Positions 53,965 through 64,000 of a stretch of 64,000 nucleotides of DNA are shown here, piece after piece. Numbering within the stretch: the first letter of the stretch is position 1; each line of letters starts with the position of its first letter. This DNA comes from Gongronella butleri (Eukaryota; Mucoromycota; Mucoromycetes; Mucorales; Cunninghamellaceae), in the NCBI GenBank assembly GCA_025201375.1, contig JAIWZP010000011.1, forward strand, positions 124,001-188,000, in the 5' to 3' direction. The notes under the pieces are model-generated. The model saw only the letters and a list, made by a program, of their open reading frames with translations, was not told the DNA's origin and searched no databases. A program made the position numbers and the translations under genes.

Positions 53965-56900
53965 TCATCCGACCGTGGACGCGACCTTTTTTTGTCGATT
54001 CTTCTCAATGTCCTTGACGGTCCAGAGCGACACGCCGGTCTGGTTGCTTTCAATCGGCTGGGCCATCGATCGCAAGAATTTGCGCGACAAATCCATGGCC
54101 ATGTCTGTGGACAGATTGGTCGACGCCTCGGTCACGTATTGATTGATCCACTTTGGCAGCTTGGCGCGCTTGTCGGCACGTGCAAAGCGCTAAAAAGAGA
54201 GAATTGAGCAAAAGCTGCGGCAATTGCATCATGTGGCCAATTCCTTTTTTTTTTTTTTACCTTGTCAGCAAAGATCATGAGACCATAATCGGTCTTTCCG
54301 CGCAAGACGCGACCCACGCATTGCGCAGCATGACGCATCGCGTCAAACGTCAAAAAGTCGTTTTCACGCACATGGTGATTGTCACGCAAGTATTCCAAGC
54401 GTGCCTAGAATTTTTTTTTAAAAAAAAGGGGGGAGAGCATGTGAGGTCGCCATTCATTCTTATTTTATGCAATAGGCGGGTTTGTACCTTGAGGATGCGC
54501 GACTCGGTGTACTGGTAGGGGATGCCAAACATGATGACGGCACGGCCGTAATTGTGGTCGAAATCGATGCCTTCCGACACTTTGCCGCGTGCGACGGACA
54601 AAAGAATGGCACCACGGCCATTGTCGCATGCCTTGCGGTAGTTGGCAAGCGCAAGACTCGTCTCTGCAGCGTCAGGCGTCTCCACAAAGATCAATTTGTG
54701 CTTCCATGCCTCGTTCAAGATGCCCTGCGAGTGGAAAAAATGGATGAACACGACTTTTTTTTTTCATCTTTTCACGCTTTTTTTCTTTTACCATTTCGTT
54801 CCACATGGACACGATCTGTTCCATGTACAGGTAGCTTGGGAAGAAACAGACCACGCCATCGGGCACAATGCGTGATGCATCGACCATGATTTGACCAAAA
54901 TTGCGTACAACAGCGGGGTCATTGCGCACCTCAAACTTGGAGCTCACGGCCACCTGGTCCGAGCCACGTGTGATAATCTAAAGCATGCGAAAAGAAAAAA
55001 GAAAAAAGATGAGTGGCGTGTTGGTAATTTACTCTTTTTTTCCACTTTTTCTCTTTTTTTCCACTTTTTCTCTTTTTTTTTTTTCCCTTTTTTTCCCTCT
55101 TTTTTTTTTTCTATCCAGTTACCATGGGGAAGAAACAATTGCGTGTGAGGGTCATGGCATAACTTTCTTGGACGACGGCCTGGAAATCGAGCATCTTTGG
55201 GTACATGTCGAGCGGCGACAATGTGCCTGATGTGATGACGACGGTGCTGAAGCGTTCAAAGACGGGGCGGATCGCAATGGCGGCGTCCAGGCACGTAAAG
55301 TGGAGGACGGGGTTGGGTATGGTTGCGACGTCGGACTCGAATGGCTCGAGGATGAGGAGAAAGCCCTTGTCGTAAGTGGCGACGAGGGTGGCGAACGCGG
55401 CGATCTTTTGGAGCGCCGAATAGTGCTCGAGATCCGTGAGCTCGAGCGTGCGCACGAGACTCGTCAGCCGCTCGGCGCAGAATCGCAGTGGTTTGCGGTC
55501 GATAAACGTCACGTCCTTGAGATGCTGCAAAAACGACGTTGGATTCTCAGCGACAACATGCATCACGCGCATGCGCGTCTTGAGGTATTCGATGAAGCGG
55601 CGCAAAAACGCGACAAAATGCTCAGCGCGTCGAATATTGCCCGGCACAGCCTCCTTTAAAATGTCGTCCGGCAGCACAGGATTCGCCATGAACGTGTCTT
55701 CGTCGCGTGCAGTGCTCGCGTCACGCAATCCCTCCACCAACTTTGAATATTCCGCCTCCAGCTTTTGTCGATCGTTCTTTTTGATCCTAAAGGGCATTGC
55801 AAAACACGTTTGTCAAAAAAGGCAACCAATTGGCATGTCAAAAAAAATACGCAAAAACAGGCCCTTACTCTGCAATTCGGTCCGAAAGCATATTGATACT
55901 TCGTGCACCGGCATCCAGCATGGGTCGATGCAGATCAATGCTCAACGATTCAATGCACACATTGTCTAGTTTTAAAAAAAGAGGGTCAGACGCGTCTTTT
56001 CTTGTTTTTTCTCTTTTTCTGCTTTTACCAATATTGTGCGCCTCGTCAAAAACGACAATGCAGTCCTTGGACATCTCCTTGGACACGAGCTCGGCAACTT
56101 TGGGATCAAGCATGTAATGGTAAGAGTAAATGATGACATTGGCAAAGGGAATCTGCAAAAAAAAAAAAATAGGATAGCTGAGTTTTTTTTTGCTGCGGTC
56201 GGGCGACGTTGTCACGTGAAGTCTTGCTTACGACGCGGCGTGCGAGATAGTACGGGCAGAAAGTCATGCGTTTGCTGTATTGTTTCAGCTCCTCGAGCGT
56301 GTAAACACCATTGGGAATCGGGTTTGGTGTCGGTGTGTCTTCCAATTGCTCGTAAAAGTTGCACAATTTCACGGAAGAGTCGATTTCCATGGGCTGCGCC
56401 GTGCTGGTGGCCGCATTGGTGCTGCTGCTGCTGCCGTTGCCGCTGGCACCTTGTTGTTGCTGCTGATTTTGCCCGCGTTTGGATTTGCCGGCTCGTGCAC
56501 GCACCCAGCTGGCCGTCATGTCGCGACACTTTGCATCGACGAGCTTGCCCTTTTTTTCCTTTGACACCTCAGGGTGCAGGCACAGGTTCTTGCGCGACGT
56601 CAGGCCAAGCGCAAAGAAATCCTCGTTCAATCCCTCTTTTTGACGATATGCCATCAAATGCTTCAATTCTGCCAGCGCTTTCTCAATCTCAGGCACTGTT
56701 CGCGAACAGTACACAAGCTTGCGGTGCTGCTCCGGGTATTGCTGCGACAGGGAAAGGGGGGAAAAATAAAGCGTATGAGCACAATTGTCTGTTTTTTCGC
56801 TTCCTTTTCCATACCAATTGATAAGCGACAATCAACGACAGAAGCGATACGGTCTTGCCTGTGCCTGAGGGCATCTCCAGCACGCAGTGGCCCTAGAAAA

Positions 56901-57105
56901 ACAAGTTGGTGAGACATGTGTTTGGTGAGGTTCTTGTCGTTTTTCTACCTGGACATCCAGTGACCGCTTCAAATCGCACATGTATTGATACTGTTCCGGG
57001 TAGATCTTGTCATACGGAAAGTGCACAACAAGGTCGTCAATTTGGAAGCTAAAAAAGGGACGATGAGAACAAGGAAAACCTGCAAAACGGTGTATTTTAC
57101 ATCAT
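53965..57105 (-). CDS. RAD3: TFIIH DNA helicase RAD3/XPD
   Basis: Eleven minus-strand exons (57105-57101, 57048-56949, 56892-56815, 56741-56232, 56152-56029, 55965-55869, 55786-55123, 54977-54792, 54724-54488, 54404-54261, 54189-53965) join in frame to 789 residues. The first exon is just ATGAT. Family motifs are '[15 protein letters not shown]', Walker A MPSGTGKT, '[13 protein letters not shown]', DEAH in 'VVFDEAHNI', '[16 protein letters not shown]', '[13 protein letters not shown]' and '[20 protein letters not shown]'. The four Fe-S cluster cysteines are in NLCLHP, AKCRDM, KLCNFY and [10 protein letters not shown] Gln/Ser/Gly-rich insert of about 30 residues lies inside the Fe-S domain between the second and third cysteine, longer than usual. 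The 5'-3' helicase opens DNA in transcription initiation and nucleotide excision repair. Confidence 0.97.
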
Positions 57106-58725
57106 TGGAACAAAAAGAAGTGGTAAAAGAGAGCGAAAAGAAAGTAAAAAGTGGCACGACCGCGCACCTCGACCTTTTTAGCAGGTCGGTGTTTGGCCCG
57201 ACGGATTGCCCAAATCAAGTTGAATTCAAATCAGGGCCGTCGGGCTGCAAAAAGGGCGCGTTTTGATCGTTTTATAAACGAATTCACGACCATGCCAAGT
57301 TTGCAGGGCACCAAACCACTCTCGCACGAATTGGCCAGCCAGAAATACCTAGTAGTACTCAAATTTGTAGCTTTAGCAAGTCAAAAAGAAGCGCCACGAG
57401 CAAATCAAAATTTGGTCGCGGCGAGCGTCCAAATCCAAAATGGAAAAACTGGGTCTCCAGAATGACGCCAAACTTGCACACAAGATGTATCGCATGGAGA
57501 AACCACGAAAAATGCCAAAAAAAAAGTGGAGTCAACTTGCTGGTTGTCAAGCAATTTGTGTTTTCCGATAAATCTTTACATGCGAATGGCATGGGAAAAC
57601 CGCGTCCATGGAGCCGAGCTGACGCGTCCTATGGCAAGAGACACGCTCGGTGCATGAACTCGAAATGGAACAGGCGCGTGTAAATTGACGCCTGACGCGG
57701 TTTTTCACCCGTCCAAGTTGCCCCGCCAACAGGCTGGTCGCATTAAATCTGCCTAAAACTCGCTTTTTGTAATGATTGTCGATACCCACGTATGCTGCGG
57801 ATTGTATTCTTTCTCATGAGACAACTTTCAAGGCGCTGCGGCGAATCCTTGTTGAGTTTGCTTTGTGATGAAAGATCACAGCTTTTCGCGAATTGCGCGA
57901 CAACCAGTCAATGGTCCCTTGGTTTTTATGTCAATTCTATCGGTGAATATGAGCGATGTACCATGTGGTTGAATGGCGTGGCGATCCGAGGACCTAAAAT
58001 CCATGGTTTTAAAAATCGGCAACTCTACCCCTTGGAAAATCCGTGAATTTTGAAAATGGTCATTGTGCGCCATCCAGTGTTTGTAGAGCTCCGGCAAAGG
58101 GCTCATTTATACAAGGAAGCTTGGTATTTTTTGAGTTGCTAGCAATCTGTCCTTGTTTATAGTGCAAACATTGGCAAACGACCAAAAAAGAAAAAATACC
58201 GCAATGTTTCACTCAAAAGAGTCATGGTCATGGTAAACACAGAAGCTTGAGAGTTGCGTTTGTGCACAAGGATTGGGACCAGCTGCAGGATGAATTTCAT
58301 TAGCATGTATTAATATCAATGCTGTGAGATTGCGCTTTGTAAAGAAACGAATTCTGTGAATGGCATTTTTAATGAGAGACTGGTAAAACTTTTGCACGGT
58401 CGTGTGCATCAGCATCATAGAACCTCAATCCATTCAGTTTTTTCTCGGCAGCGTGTTCCATTGGCGAGCAATGGCTGATTGTCTTGATTTTTCATCAGAC
58501 ATCGCGTCCTGTCGACATTTTGTCCAGTCGATCAGCTCGAAACGTGGTCGACCGCACGCGGAGCGAACCTCAATCCAACGTGATTGACTGTAGCATAGAG
58601 CTCCAATGGAGTAAAAACAAATTAATTCAATGAAAGCAAAATAATTCCAGTTTGTTGCATTTTGCGTGTATTTTCATCAATTCGTCCATTTGAAACCTGG
58701 TGCATTGGATGGAGTGTGCTGCAAG
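57106..58725. other. RAD3 upstream region with repeat copy D
   Basis: The RAD3 promoter (57106-57349), then repeat copy D, then AT-rich sequence (58116-58725) with no recognised gene. Confidence 0.5.
57350..58115 (-). repeat. Dispersed repeat family 1, copy D
   Basis: Reverse-strand copy. Read on the minus strand it runs 'tcacggattttccaaggggt', 'aggtcctcggatcgccacgcc', 'gaccattgactggttgtcgc', 'gcgaaaagctgtgatc', 'tacgtgggtatcgacaatca', then 'tctccatgcgatacatcttg' and 'gcaagtttggcgtcattctgg'. It is the most complete copy. It begins about 235 bases upstream of the RAD3 start codon, so it may overlap that promoter. Confidence 0.85.
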
Positions 58726-59469
58726 CTACACTTTTGCCGCCTGCAGAAAAGTGGTGTAATGGCATGGAAAATTGGCCAAGCTAAGATTTTGCGCAATAAA
58801 GTACCTACTGTATGAATTCGTCACCGTAACTCCCACCTGCCCGGGTTTTGGTCGATCTTTCAGTTGCGCTGGTGGTCGGGCCACAGTGGCAACAAAAGGC
58901 AATTCAAATGTAGGCGTCAGTGCTATAAAAGGCCAAGTCTGGTGAAAAACGACCTCAAGATTAACACGGCATTCAAGATGGTGAGCAAGGAATCCGAGGC
59001 TATAGAGGATCTTGATCTGAAAGCAACAGACCACGCCCATGTTCTGCAACACGCTGAGTGATACGTATGTGAGATCGGTGATCCCAATCGCCAAGACAGT
59101 TTGGATCGTCAGCACAAGAACAAGGTGGAACACCGGGAGATCACGCTCGTGCCTGTCTTGTACAAGATTGTGGACGAAATCATCGTCACTGCGAGGAAAC
59201 AATGACGAAGTTGGCGAAAAGGGGTTTCCGTCACCAATTTTGATGGGTTTCTTGAAAGTCGACGATGGCAGGGTGATTGGCGCAGCGCGTGGTATAGCAA
59301 GTCGTTCAATCGCGTCTTTTGACGACGGCGGCTCCTTCATGCCAACATCGACCCTTTCGGGCGCGCGTCTCGAACTGCGGTTGCGCAGCAACCCTCTTTG
59401 CCTTGATATTTCCGCTGCGGTGTTTTCTGCAGCGACATGCTCTGCAATGGCCTTTTTCAACAGCAGCAT
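58726..59469 (-). CDS. Unrecognised 247-aa open frame, two parts
   Basis: A single minus-strand frame of 247 codons. The N-terminal half is charged (MLLLKKAIAEHVAAENTAAE.., Arg/Ser-rich, then 'FPRSDDDFVHNLVQDRHERD'). The second half has one or two hydrophobic stretches (VFHLVLVLTIQTVLAIGITD, then GVVCCFQIKILYSLGFL). I recognise no family, no clear promoter and no splice signals. It lies next to two other doubtful frames on the same strand and may be part of the same decaying locus. Length alone supports it. Confidence 0.3.
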   Translation of the reverse strand: MLLLKKAIAEHVAAENTAAEISRQRGLLRNRSSRRAPERVDVGMKEPPSSKDAIERLAIPRAAPITLPSSTFKKPIKIGDGNPFSPTSSLFPRSDDDFVHNLVQDRHERDLPVFHLVLVLTIQTVLAIGITDLTYVSLSVLQNMGVVCCFQIKILYSLGFLAHHLECRVNLEVVFHQTWPFIALTPTFELPFVATVARPPAQLKDRPKPGQVGVTVTNSYSRYFIAQNLSLANFPCHYTTFLQAAKV

Positions 59470-59581
59470 CGCGAGCCAGTTGTTTGCGTATTAAGGGCAG
59501 CGAGACACTGGACCCACTAGCAATGCCTTGTAAATGGTTGCGCGTTGTCTCATCGCCAAAATCGCGGCATCTGGCCCAAGT

Positions 59582-59864
59582 CTACGTTGCCTCAATTTGC
59601 ACTGGGGTGCCGTCACGGCGAAGCGGTGACTTAATCAAGGTCATCACCCTGTGCATGGATGCTGTGTCGACGTCCAAGGCAGTGCGCAAGGCCTCGACGG
59701 CCGCATTGAATCGTGCCATTGGAAGTTCCTCGTCAATCGCCGGCATTTCAAAATCCTCCTCAATGTCGAATTTGTTGACAAGGGGCGCTTTGGCAACGCC
59801 AAGGGCCTTTCCCTTCTTGATCGTCTAAAATGAAAGAGAGAGGGCGTGAGTGCGATCTCTCTCT

Positions 59865-59900
<36 letters not shown>

Positions 59901-60256
59901 GGAATCGCGCGTTATAGCTGTTCTTGCAGAAAGCAAGCAATGCGCAGGAAGAAAACCTCCGTGACATAGTTGGACAAGCAAGTTGACAGCTGGGCATTCT
60001 GGTAATTGAGAACCATGGCGTGCTCTAAATGGCCATGCGGTCTGGCGATGGCGAAATCTGGGTATTCTACTGCGAAATGGTCAAAAAACGCTGCGATACG
60101 CGACCGATGAACGCCCAAAATCGTCTCGTCGGTCATTTCCTTTTGCAAAACAAGTTGTTGAACGCCGTGATAAAATTCTTTTGTGATTTTTGCGGTTTGC
60201 TCTAATGAAAGTGCCTCGAAAATTGCCTGAATTGTCATTTTGTTCCACTTGCCCAT
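59582..60256 (-). pseudogene. Two-exon gene with in-frame stop, unknown family
   Basis: Exon 1 (60256-59900) and exon 2 (59824-59582) are joined by an intron with the local hallmark: GTAAAA donor, long A-run, then TTTTAG. Both are in phase 0. Exon 1 reads MGKWNKMTIQAIFEALSLEQ... with a helical, folded look. Exon 2 reads TIKKGKALGVAKAPLVNKFD and an acidic segment, ending in TAG. A TAA at 59912-59914 lies in frame four codons before the donor, so the joined protein would stop there (119 aa without exon 2). Either this is a recent pseudogene, the donor is used differently, or the base call is wrong. No family recognised. Confidence 0.45.
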
Positions 60257-60558
60257 TCAAAAATTTAATTTAGAATCAAATAGAGTATATACACGGTGTC
60301 TGTTGATTTATTAAAGTTTCGAGAAAATCGCATTTTACATAAGCGATTTTTCGCGTTTTTATTAAGAGAGCGCGGCACAAAAGTAGCACCAATTCGGCTC
60401 TAAATTAAATTTTACATGCAGTGGCGGCGCGTTACACCGCCTAAGAACACTTCCTGGGGGCCTAGCAAGAGATTAAAGCGTCTTTTCAGCTAAATGCTTT
60501 AATTGCAATGGGGGGATAAACAATGGGGGGATAAAAAATGTATCGATCAAAGGCAGTT

Positions 60559-62641
60559 TCAATCGTGGTCGGGGGAAGCTGGCCCACTCTGTGGACCTTG
60601 GTCGGTGTCAATGGGCGCGTGTTTGACTTTATTCAGCTGTATGATCGTTGGGTCCATGAGTTTGGTGAGGCTCTGTTGTGTACCATTGGATCGCGTGTTG
60701 GCCGTGTGCTCTTCGTTTAGCTCGGCCAAGACAGACAAGGTTTCTTCGCAAGCAGCAGCGAGGGTCATGAAGAAGCAAATGAATGGTTGCAGGAAAACAT
60801 TTTTGTCTGCAAACGAATCAGGCACCGTTACGCGTTGTTCCATTTGCATGGCATAGAATCCCGGGTATTGGGTGGACATGGACCAGTGCTCGATGGCATT
60901 GCCTATGAACAAAATTTAAAAATTGAATTATTCGAGCCAAATGCAAGGCAAACATAAATCACGGTTATGTTTTGCTTACCGTGTGCAAGAACAAAATGAA
61001 CCTTGAGCTTGGAAAATGTGGCAAACGTAGCCTCGGCATAGTTGTCCGCCAAAGTGAGCAACATGCTCAGTGAGCCAAACATCGCCTTGCAATGGTCAAA
61101 GACTTTTTCTGCAGCGTCAGGGGCATTGTAGCTGTTTGAGACCTCGAAGATGAGGATCTCCGCCTTTTGCAGGTCATTGGCCGTGATGAGCCCATCGGGT
61201 CTGTAAATGTAGTGGCTGTCGGGAATGCCATTGTCGCCAAGTTGGGCGCTCATCGACTGAAGCTCGATTTCTCCCGGCAGAAACGATACATTTTGGCCGC
61301 ATTGCCTCAAGTACTTTGTTGTCGACTTTAAGCATGGATCGACAATGAACGATCGGTAGCATGAGCCAGTCAACCCAAGGGTTTCAGGGCCACAGTCGTC
61401 GTAAACAAAGTCGCACCTAAAATACAGAGGAAAAAACAAAAATGAGCACGAATTTATGGATAAAAAACGATTTCTTACATGGCGGCGCAAATGTCCGCAA
61501 TCATCTTTTGCTCGGCGGCAAGCTTGGCATTGTCCATGTTCATGCGGCGCAAGGCGTCAATCTGAGATTGCATGTCTTGAATTGTTGCCTTTGATAACAA
61601 AACGGGTTGGCCATCTTCAAAATACAACATTGCCCTTTAAAAACATACCGTGTTAAAAACAAGCAATGCCTGGTCAAGGAGTTGGGGGCTAATGCATTGT
61701 GGTTTGACAAAAGCCACCTCCTTGGTCAGTGTTGTATACAAGTGTAGATATGGGCCGAGTTGCACTAGTCTGTTGTGCCAAATGACACCATGTTGTTCAG
61801 GGCTATAAAATGGAAATTGTATGAACTTGAACAAATATACTCAGTCAACTGCCTTTTTACTTGAGCTGCATTCCACATTCATGGCCATCAAGGAGCCTCT
61901 GCCACTCGGTCCAAACGCTTTCAACTTCTAATTCGTTTTCAGCCACCAATTCGTTTCCAACGGCCAATTCGCTTTCAACAGCCAATTCGGTTTCAATGGG
62001 CGCGAGTTCCTGTCTTTTCATTGGGGGTGCGCAGTCGAGGTCCTGGATCTGCCATTTCCTGGCATTTTCTTGCTCAGCGTCGTCGGCCGCTTGCTCGGCC
62101 ATGGCAACATTGAGGCGAAGCTGCCCAAAAATGAAAGAAATCGTATGAGAATTTTCAAATAAACGAAGAATGGACAATAAAATCAATTTTACCCTTTGAA
62201 CTGAGGTACTGATCGACGCCCTTGACAAGGTTGCCGCGTGATTTGTAAAAAAACTCGTTGAAGGCTTTCCTCGCCCTTGGGCCCTGTAAATTGAATTAGT
62301 GACATGTGCACAGAAATTTAGAAAACACTCACATTTTTATACGTCATCATGTCGTGCGCCATAGTCTCCGCAACGGTGCCTGGAATGACGCGCTCAAAAA
62401 TGAGCGTCGCGTCGTTGATAAGGCGGTCCGCCGCGGCGCGTCGCGTGACAGCGGGGTCTGCTGAAACCAAAAAAATCAAGTAATTCGTGATTGTCCAGAT
62501 ACTTGGCTCGTTCATGGTCCAGAAATCTATTTAAAACGCGTGTTACAAGCGAGTCTCTCAAAAGAAAACATACTTACCCGCCGAATAAAGCTTGCGTATA
62601 GTGCTGTCGTCGAATGGAGCCCGAAAAACACGTTGAGACAT
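60559..62641 (-). CDS. Unrecognised multi-exon protein, one doubtful junction
   Basis: Eight minus-strand exons are proposed: 62641-62578, 62526-62333, 62283-62193, 62120-61861, 61802-61649, 61588-61479, 61416-60980 and 60902-60559, about 550 residues. All junctions keep frame except 62193 to 62120, which is off by one with the best splice sites. So the locus is either mis-joined there or frameshifted. The protein starts MSQRVFRAPFDDSTIRKLYS. It has an acidic repeat in exon 4 (ELAVESELAVGNELVAENEL), a coiled segment (ALRRMNMDNAKLAAEQKM), then a compact domain with 'RPDGLITANDLQKAEILIFE'. The 'PDG...ILIFEVS' spacing recalls degenerate PD-(D/E)XK nuclease-like families seen in zygomycete genomes, but this is a weak inference. 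Confidence 0.5.
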
Positions 62642-62879
62642 TGTTCGTTTGAAACCAAAAGGAAAAAATGGCCAACGATGAAACAGCGATTGTATGTCCA
62701 CACGGCGGAGATTGAAACCTATGTTGGTGTTGCTTGGAAAAAAGGTGTGGGCGTCAAACAATTTTTTTTTTGCAACAATTGGCGAAAACGTGTGCTCACC
62801 TCGATCTTGTCGAGCGCCCAGCAGGCTAATCAGAGCAAAATTCGCGACCTTGCGTCCGATGGCCGACTGATCAAACAAA

Positions 62880-63450
62880 AAAAAATCCATTCACTGGTTT
62901 TTGCGTAAAATGCGAAAAGCTGCAATTTTTCATTTCAAGGCAAATTCAACGAGGATTGGCCGCAGCACCTTGAAAGTCATATCATCAGATAGAGCACGAA
63001 CCGCTGCATACGTGGATATCGATAATCATTGCAAAAAGTGGGTTCCAGCCAGAATTGACGCGAACAGCCCGTTTTTTGCAGGTCAACTTGGTCGCATGAA
63101 AAACCACGTCAGACGTCAAGTTACACGCGCCTGCTTCTAATCAAATCCATGCTCCTTGAGTATTTCTTACTGGTGGACGCGTCGCGGGGGCTTTTTGTCG
63201 CGTTCTTGTTGAGCAATTCGCTTGTAAAAGTCGAATCTAAAGTCAGCCATTGCTCGCCTTCTGTCAGACGGATGGCACTCGATTTTGTTGTTTTGGCTGT
63301 TTTCTTCATGCAGTGCATCTTGTCTGCAAGTTTGGGGTCATTCTGACGACAATTGCTGCGATTTTGGGTTTGAGGGCTTGCCACGACCCAATTTTCAATT
63401 TGTGTGTGGTTTGTTTGTCGATTTTGTCAAGCAATGGATGTGGGTCAAAG
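62880..63450 (+). repeat. Dispersed repeat family 1, copy E
   Basis: Begins 'tccattcactggtttttgcg' and 'gaaaagctgcaatttttcat', then 'attggccgcagcaccttgaa', 'tacgtggatatcgataatca', 'tcatgcagtgcatcttgtct' and 'gcaagtttggggtcattctg'. Same orientation as copies A to C. It ends about 150 bases before the RRM-protein start codon and so occupies its upstream region. Confidence 0.85.
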
Positions 63451-63598
63451 GGCATTTTCCCAAAAGGAATACAGAATTGGGAATTCTCGTTGTTTGATTG
63501 GCTCGCAAGAATGTACTCTCTTTCTGCGGTCAAAAGTAAATAAAAGCTGGGTTGGCAAGTGTTTTGTCGCTTCTTTTTGCTTCTAATACACCACTTTC

Positions 63599-64000
63599 AT
63601 GTCGTATCCACCACGTCCTCCTGCGCCGTCTATGCCACCTATGGGCGGCTTTATGCGGCCACCTCCTGGCGGCATGATGCCGCCACCATTCGCGCAGGGC
63701 GGCATGATGCCACCTCCACCGCATGCGCAAGGCGTCCCTCCTCCTGGTATGCGTATGCCCATGGCGCCTGCGGGTGTAGGCTTGCGCGGTGTGCCCGCTG
63801 GCCTGCCTGTTTCAAAACAGGTGCTCAACACGACGCCATGCGCCACGGTCTACGTCAGCAACCTCAACGAGAAGATCAAGATCGACACGTTAAAGGACAC
63901 GCTGCGCGATCTGTTCAAACCCTTTGGCACTATCCAGGACATTGTTGCCCACCGCAACATCCGCATGCGTGGCCAGGCATTCATTGCCTACAAAGACATT
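63599..64000 (+). CDS. U1A/U2B''-type spliceosomal RRM protein (5' part)
   Basis: Open from the ATG at 63599 to the right edge of the window, 134 codons. The first 80 residues are Pro/Met/Gly-rich (MSYPPRPPAPSMPPMGGFMR..). An RRM then begins with RNP2 'ATVYVSNLNEKIKIDTLK' and reaches RNP1 'MRGQAFIAYKDI'. 'NLNEKIK' followed by 'LKDTLRDLF..FG.I.DIV' and 'RMRGQAFI' is diagnostic of the U1A/U2B''/Snf family, which binds stem-loops of U1 or U2 snRNA in the spliceosome. The Pro/Met-rich N-terminal extension is longer than in animal U1A. The second RRM, if any, lies outside the window. No intron is needed so far. Confidence 0.92.
   Translation, partial: MSYPPRPPAPSMPPMGGFMRPPPGGMMPPPFAQGGMMPPPPHAQGVPPPGMRMPMAPAGVGLRGVPAGLPVSKQVLNTTPCATVYVSNLNEKIKIDTLKDTLRDLFKPFGTIQDIVAHRNIRMRGQAFIAYKDI

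Noticed and set aside
49811..55995. ACGCGT words in introns and promoters as MCB cell-cycle elements
   Set aside because: They are spread through introns of unrelated genes (for example 49811 and 55990) and GCG words are common throughout, so composition explains them.
57350..58115. LTR retrotransposon terminal repeat
   Set aside because: No TG..CA ends, primer-binding site, polypurine tract or flanking duplications could be seen, and copies occur singly.

Overview
The window is eukaryotic nuclear DNA, most likely from an early-diverging fungus (Mucoromycota-like, or a zoosporic lineage). Genes are densely packed on both strands and rich in short spliceosomal introns, mostly 45-110 bp. Many of these have a GTAAAA-type donor followed by an A-run, then a T-rich tract and TAG. 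Gene content is fungal: pectin methylesterase, a Pcl-type cyclin, an SFH5 lipid or haem protein, a vacuolar-type amino acid transporter, RAD3 and RNR2. The assignment is an inference. I reconstructed introns by hand from splice signals, reading phase and family homology.

Layout. 1-7.5 kb: the 3' end of a Ser/Thr-rich membrane protein, an SDHAF1/SDH6-type LYR protein, a CHCHD5/Mic14-type twin CX9C protein, an unrecognised basic protein and a PAQR/haemolysin-III receptor. 7.5-12.5 kb: no convincing gene, but an array of roughly 500-bp tandem units and one copy of a two-copy repeat. 12.6-24.1 kb: an intronless pectin methylesterase and a giant (about 2869 aa) ASH/MSP/HYDIN-like protein. 24.1-29 kb: repeats, a possible truncated gene and a tRNA-Ala(AGC). 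29.3-37.8 kb: one gene coding TFIID subunit TAF2 fused to five bromodomains. 38-46 kb: a UBE2E-type E2, an amino acid transporter, an AKR6 (Kv-beta-like) protein with degenerate catalytic residues, and a Pcl cyclin. 46.7-57.1 kb: SFH5, RNR2 with a perfect X-box palindrome upstream, cytosolic CysRS and RAD3/XPD. 57-63.5 kb: repeats and poorly conserved, partly broken genes of unknown function. 63.6-64 kb: the start of a U1A/U2B''-type RRM protein.

Most genes are independent housekeeping functions. Three act in nuclear gene expression or repair: TAF2-bromodomain (transcription start and chromatin reading), RAD3 (TFIIH helicase) and RNR2 (dNTP supply). The RNR2 promoter carries a site of the type bound by RFX/Crt1 in the yeast DNA-damage response.

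The strongest candidates for something little described are the TAF2-penta-bromodomain fusion, the giant ASH-type protein with a long poly-His tract, the catalytically degenerate Kv-beta-like AKR, and a roughly 0.6-0.9 kb dispersed repeat present in five copies. I cannot test novelty without database searches.
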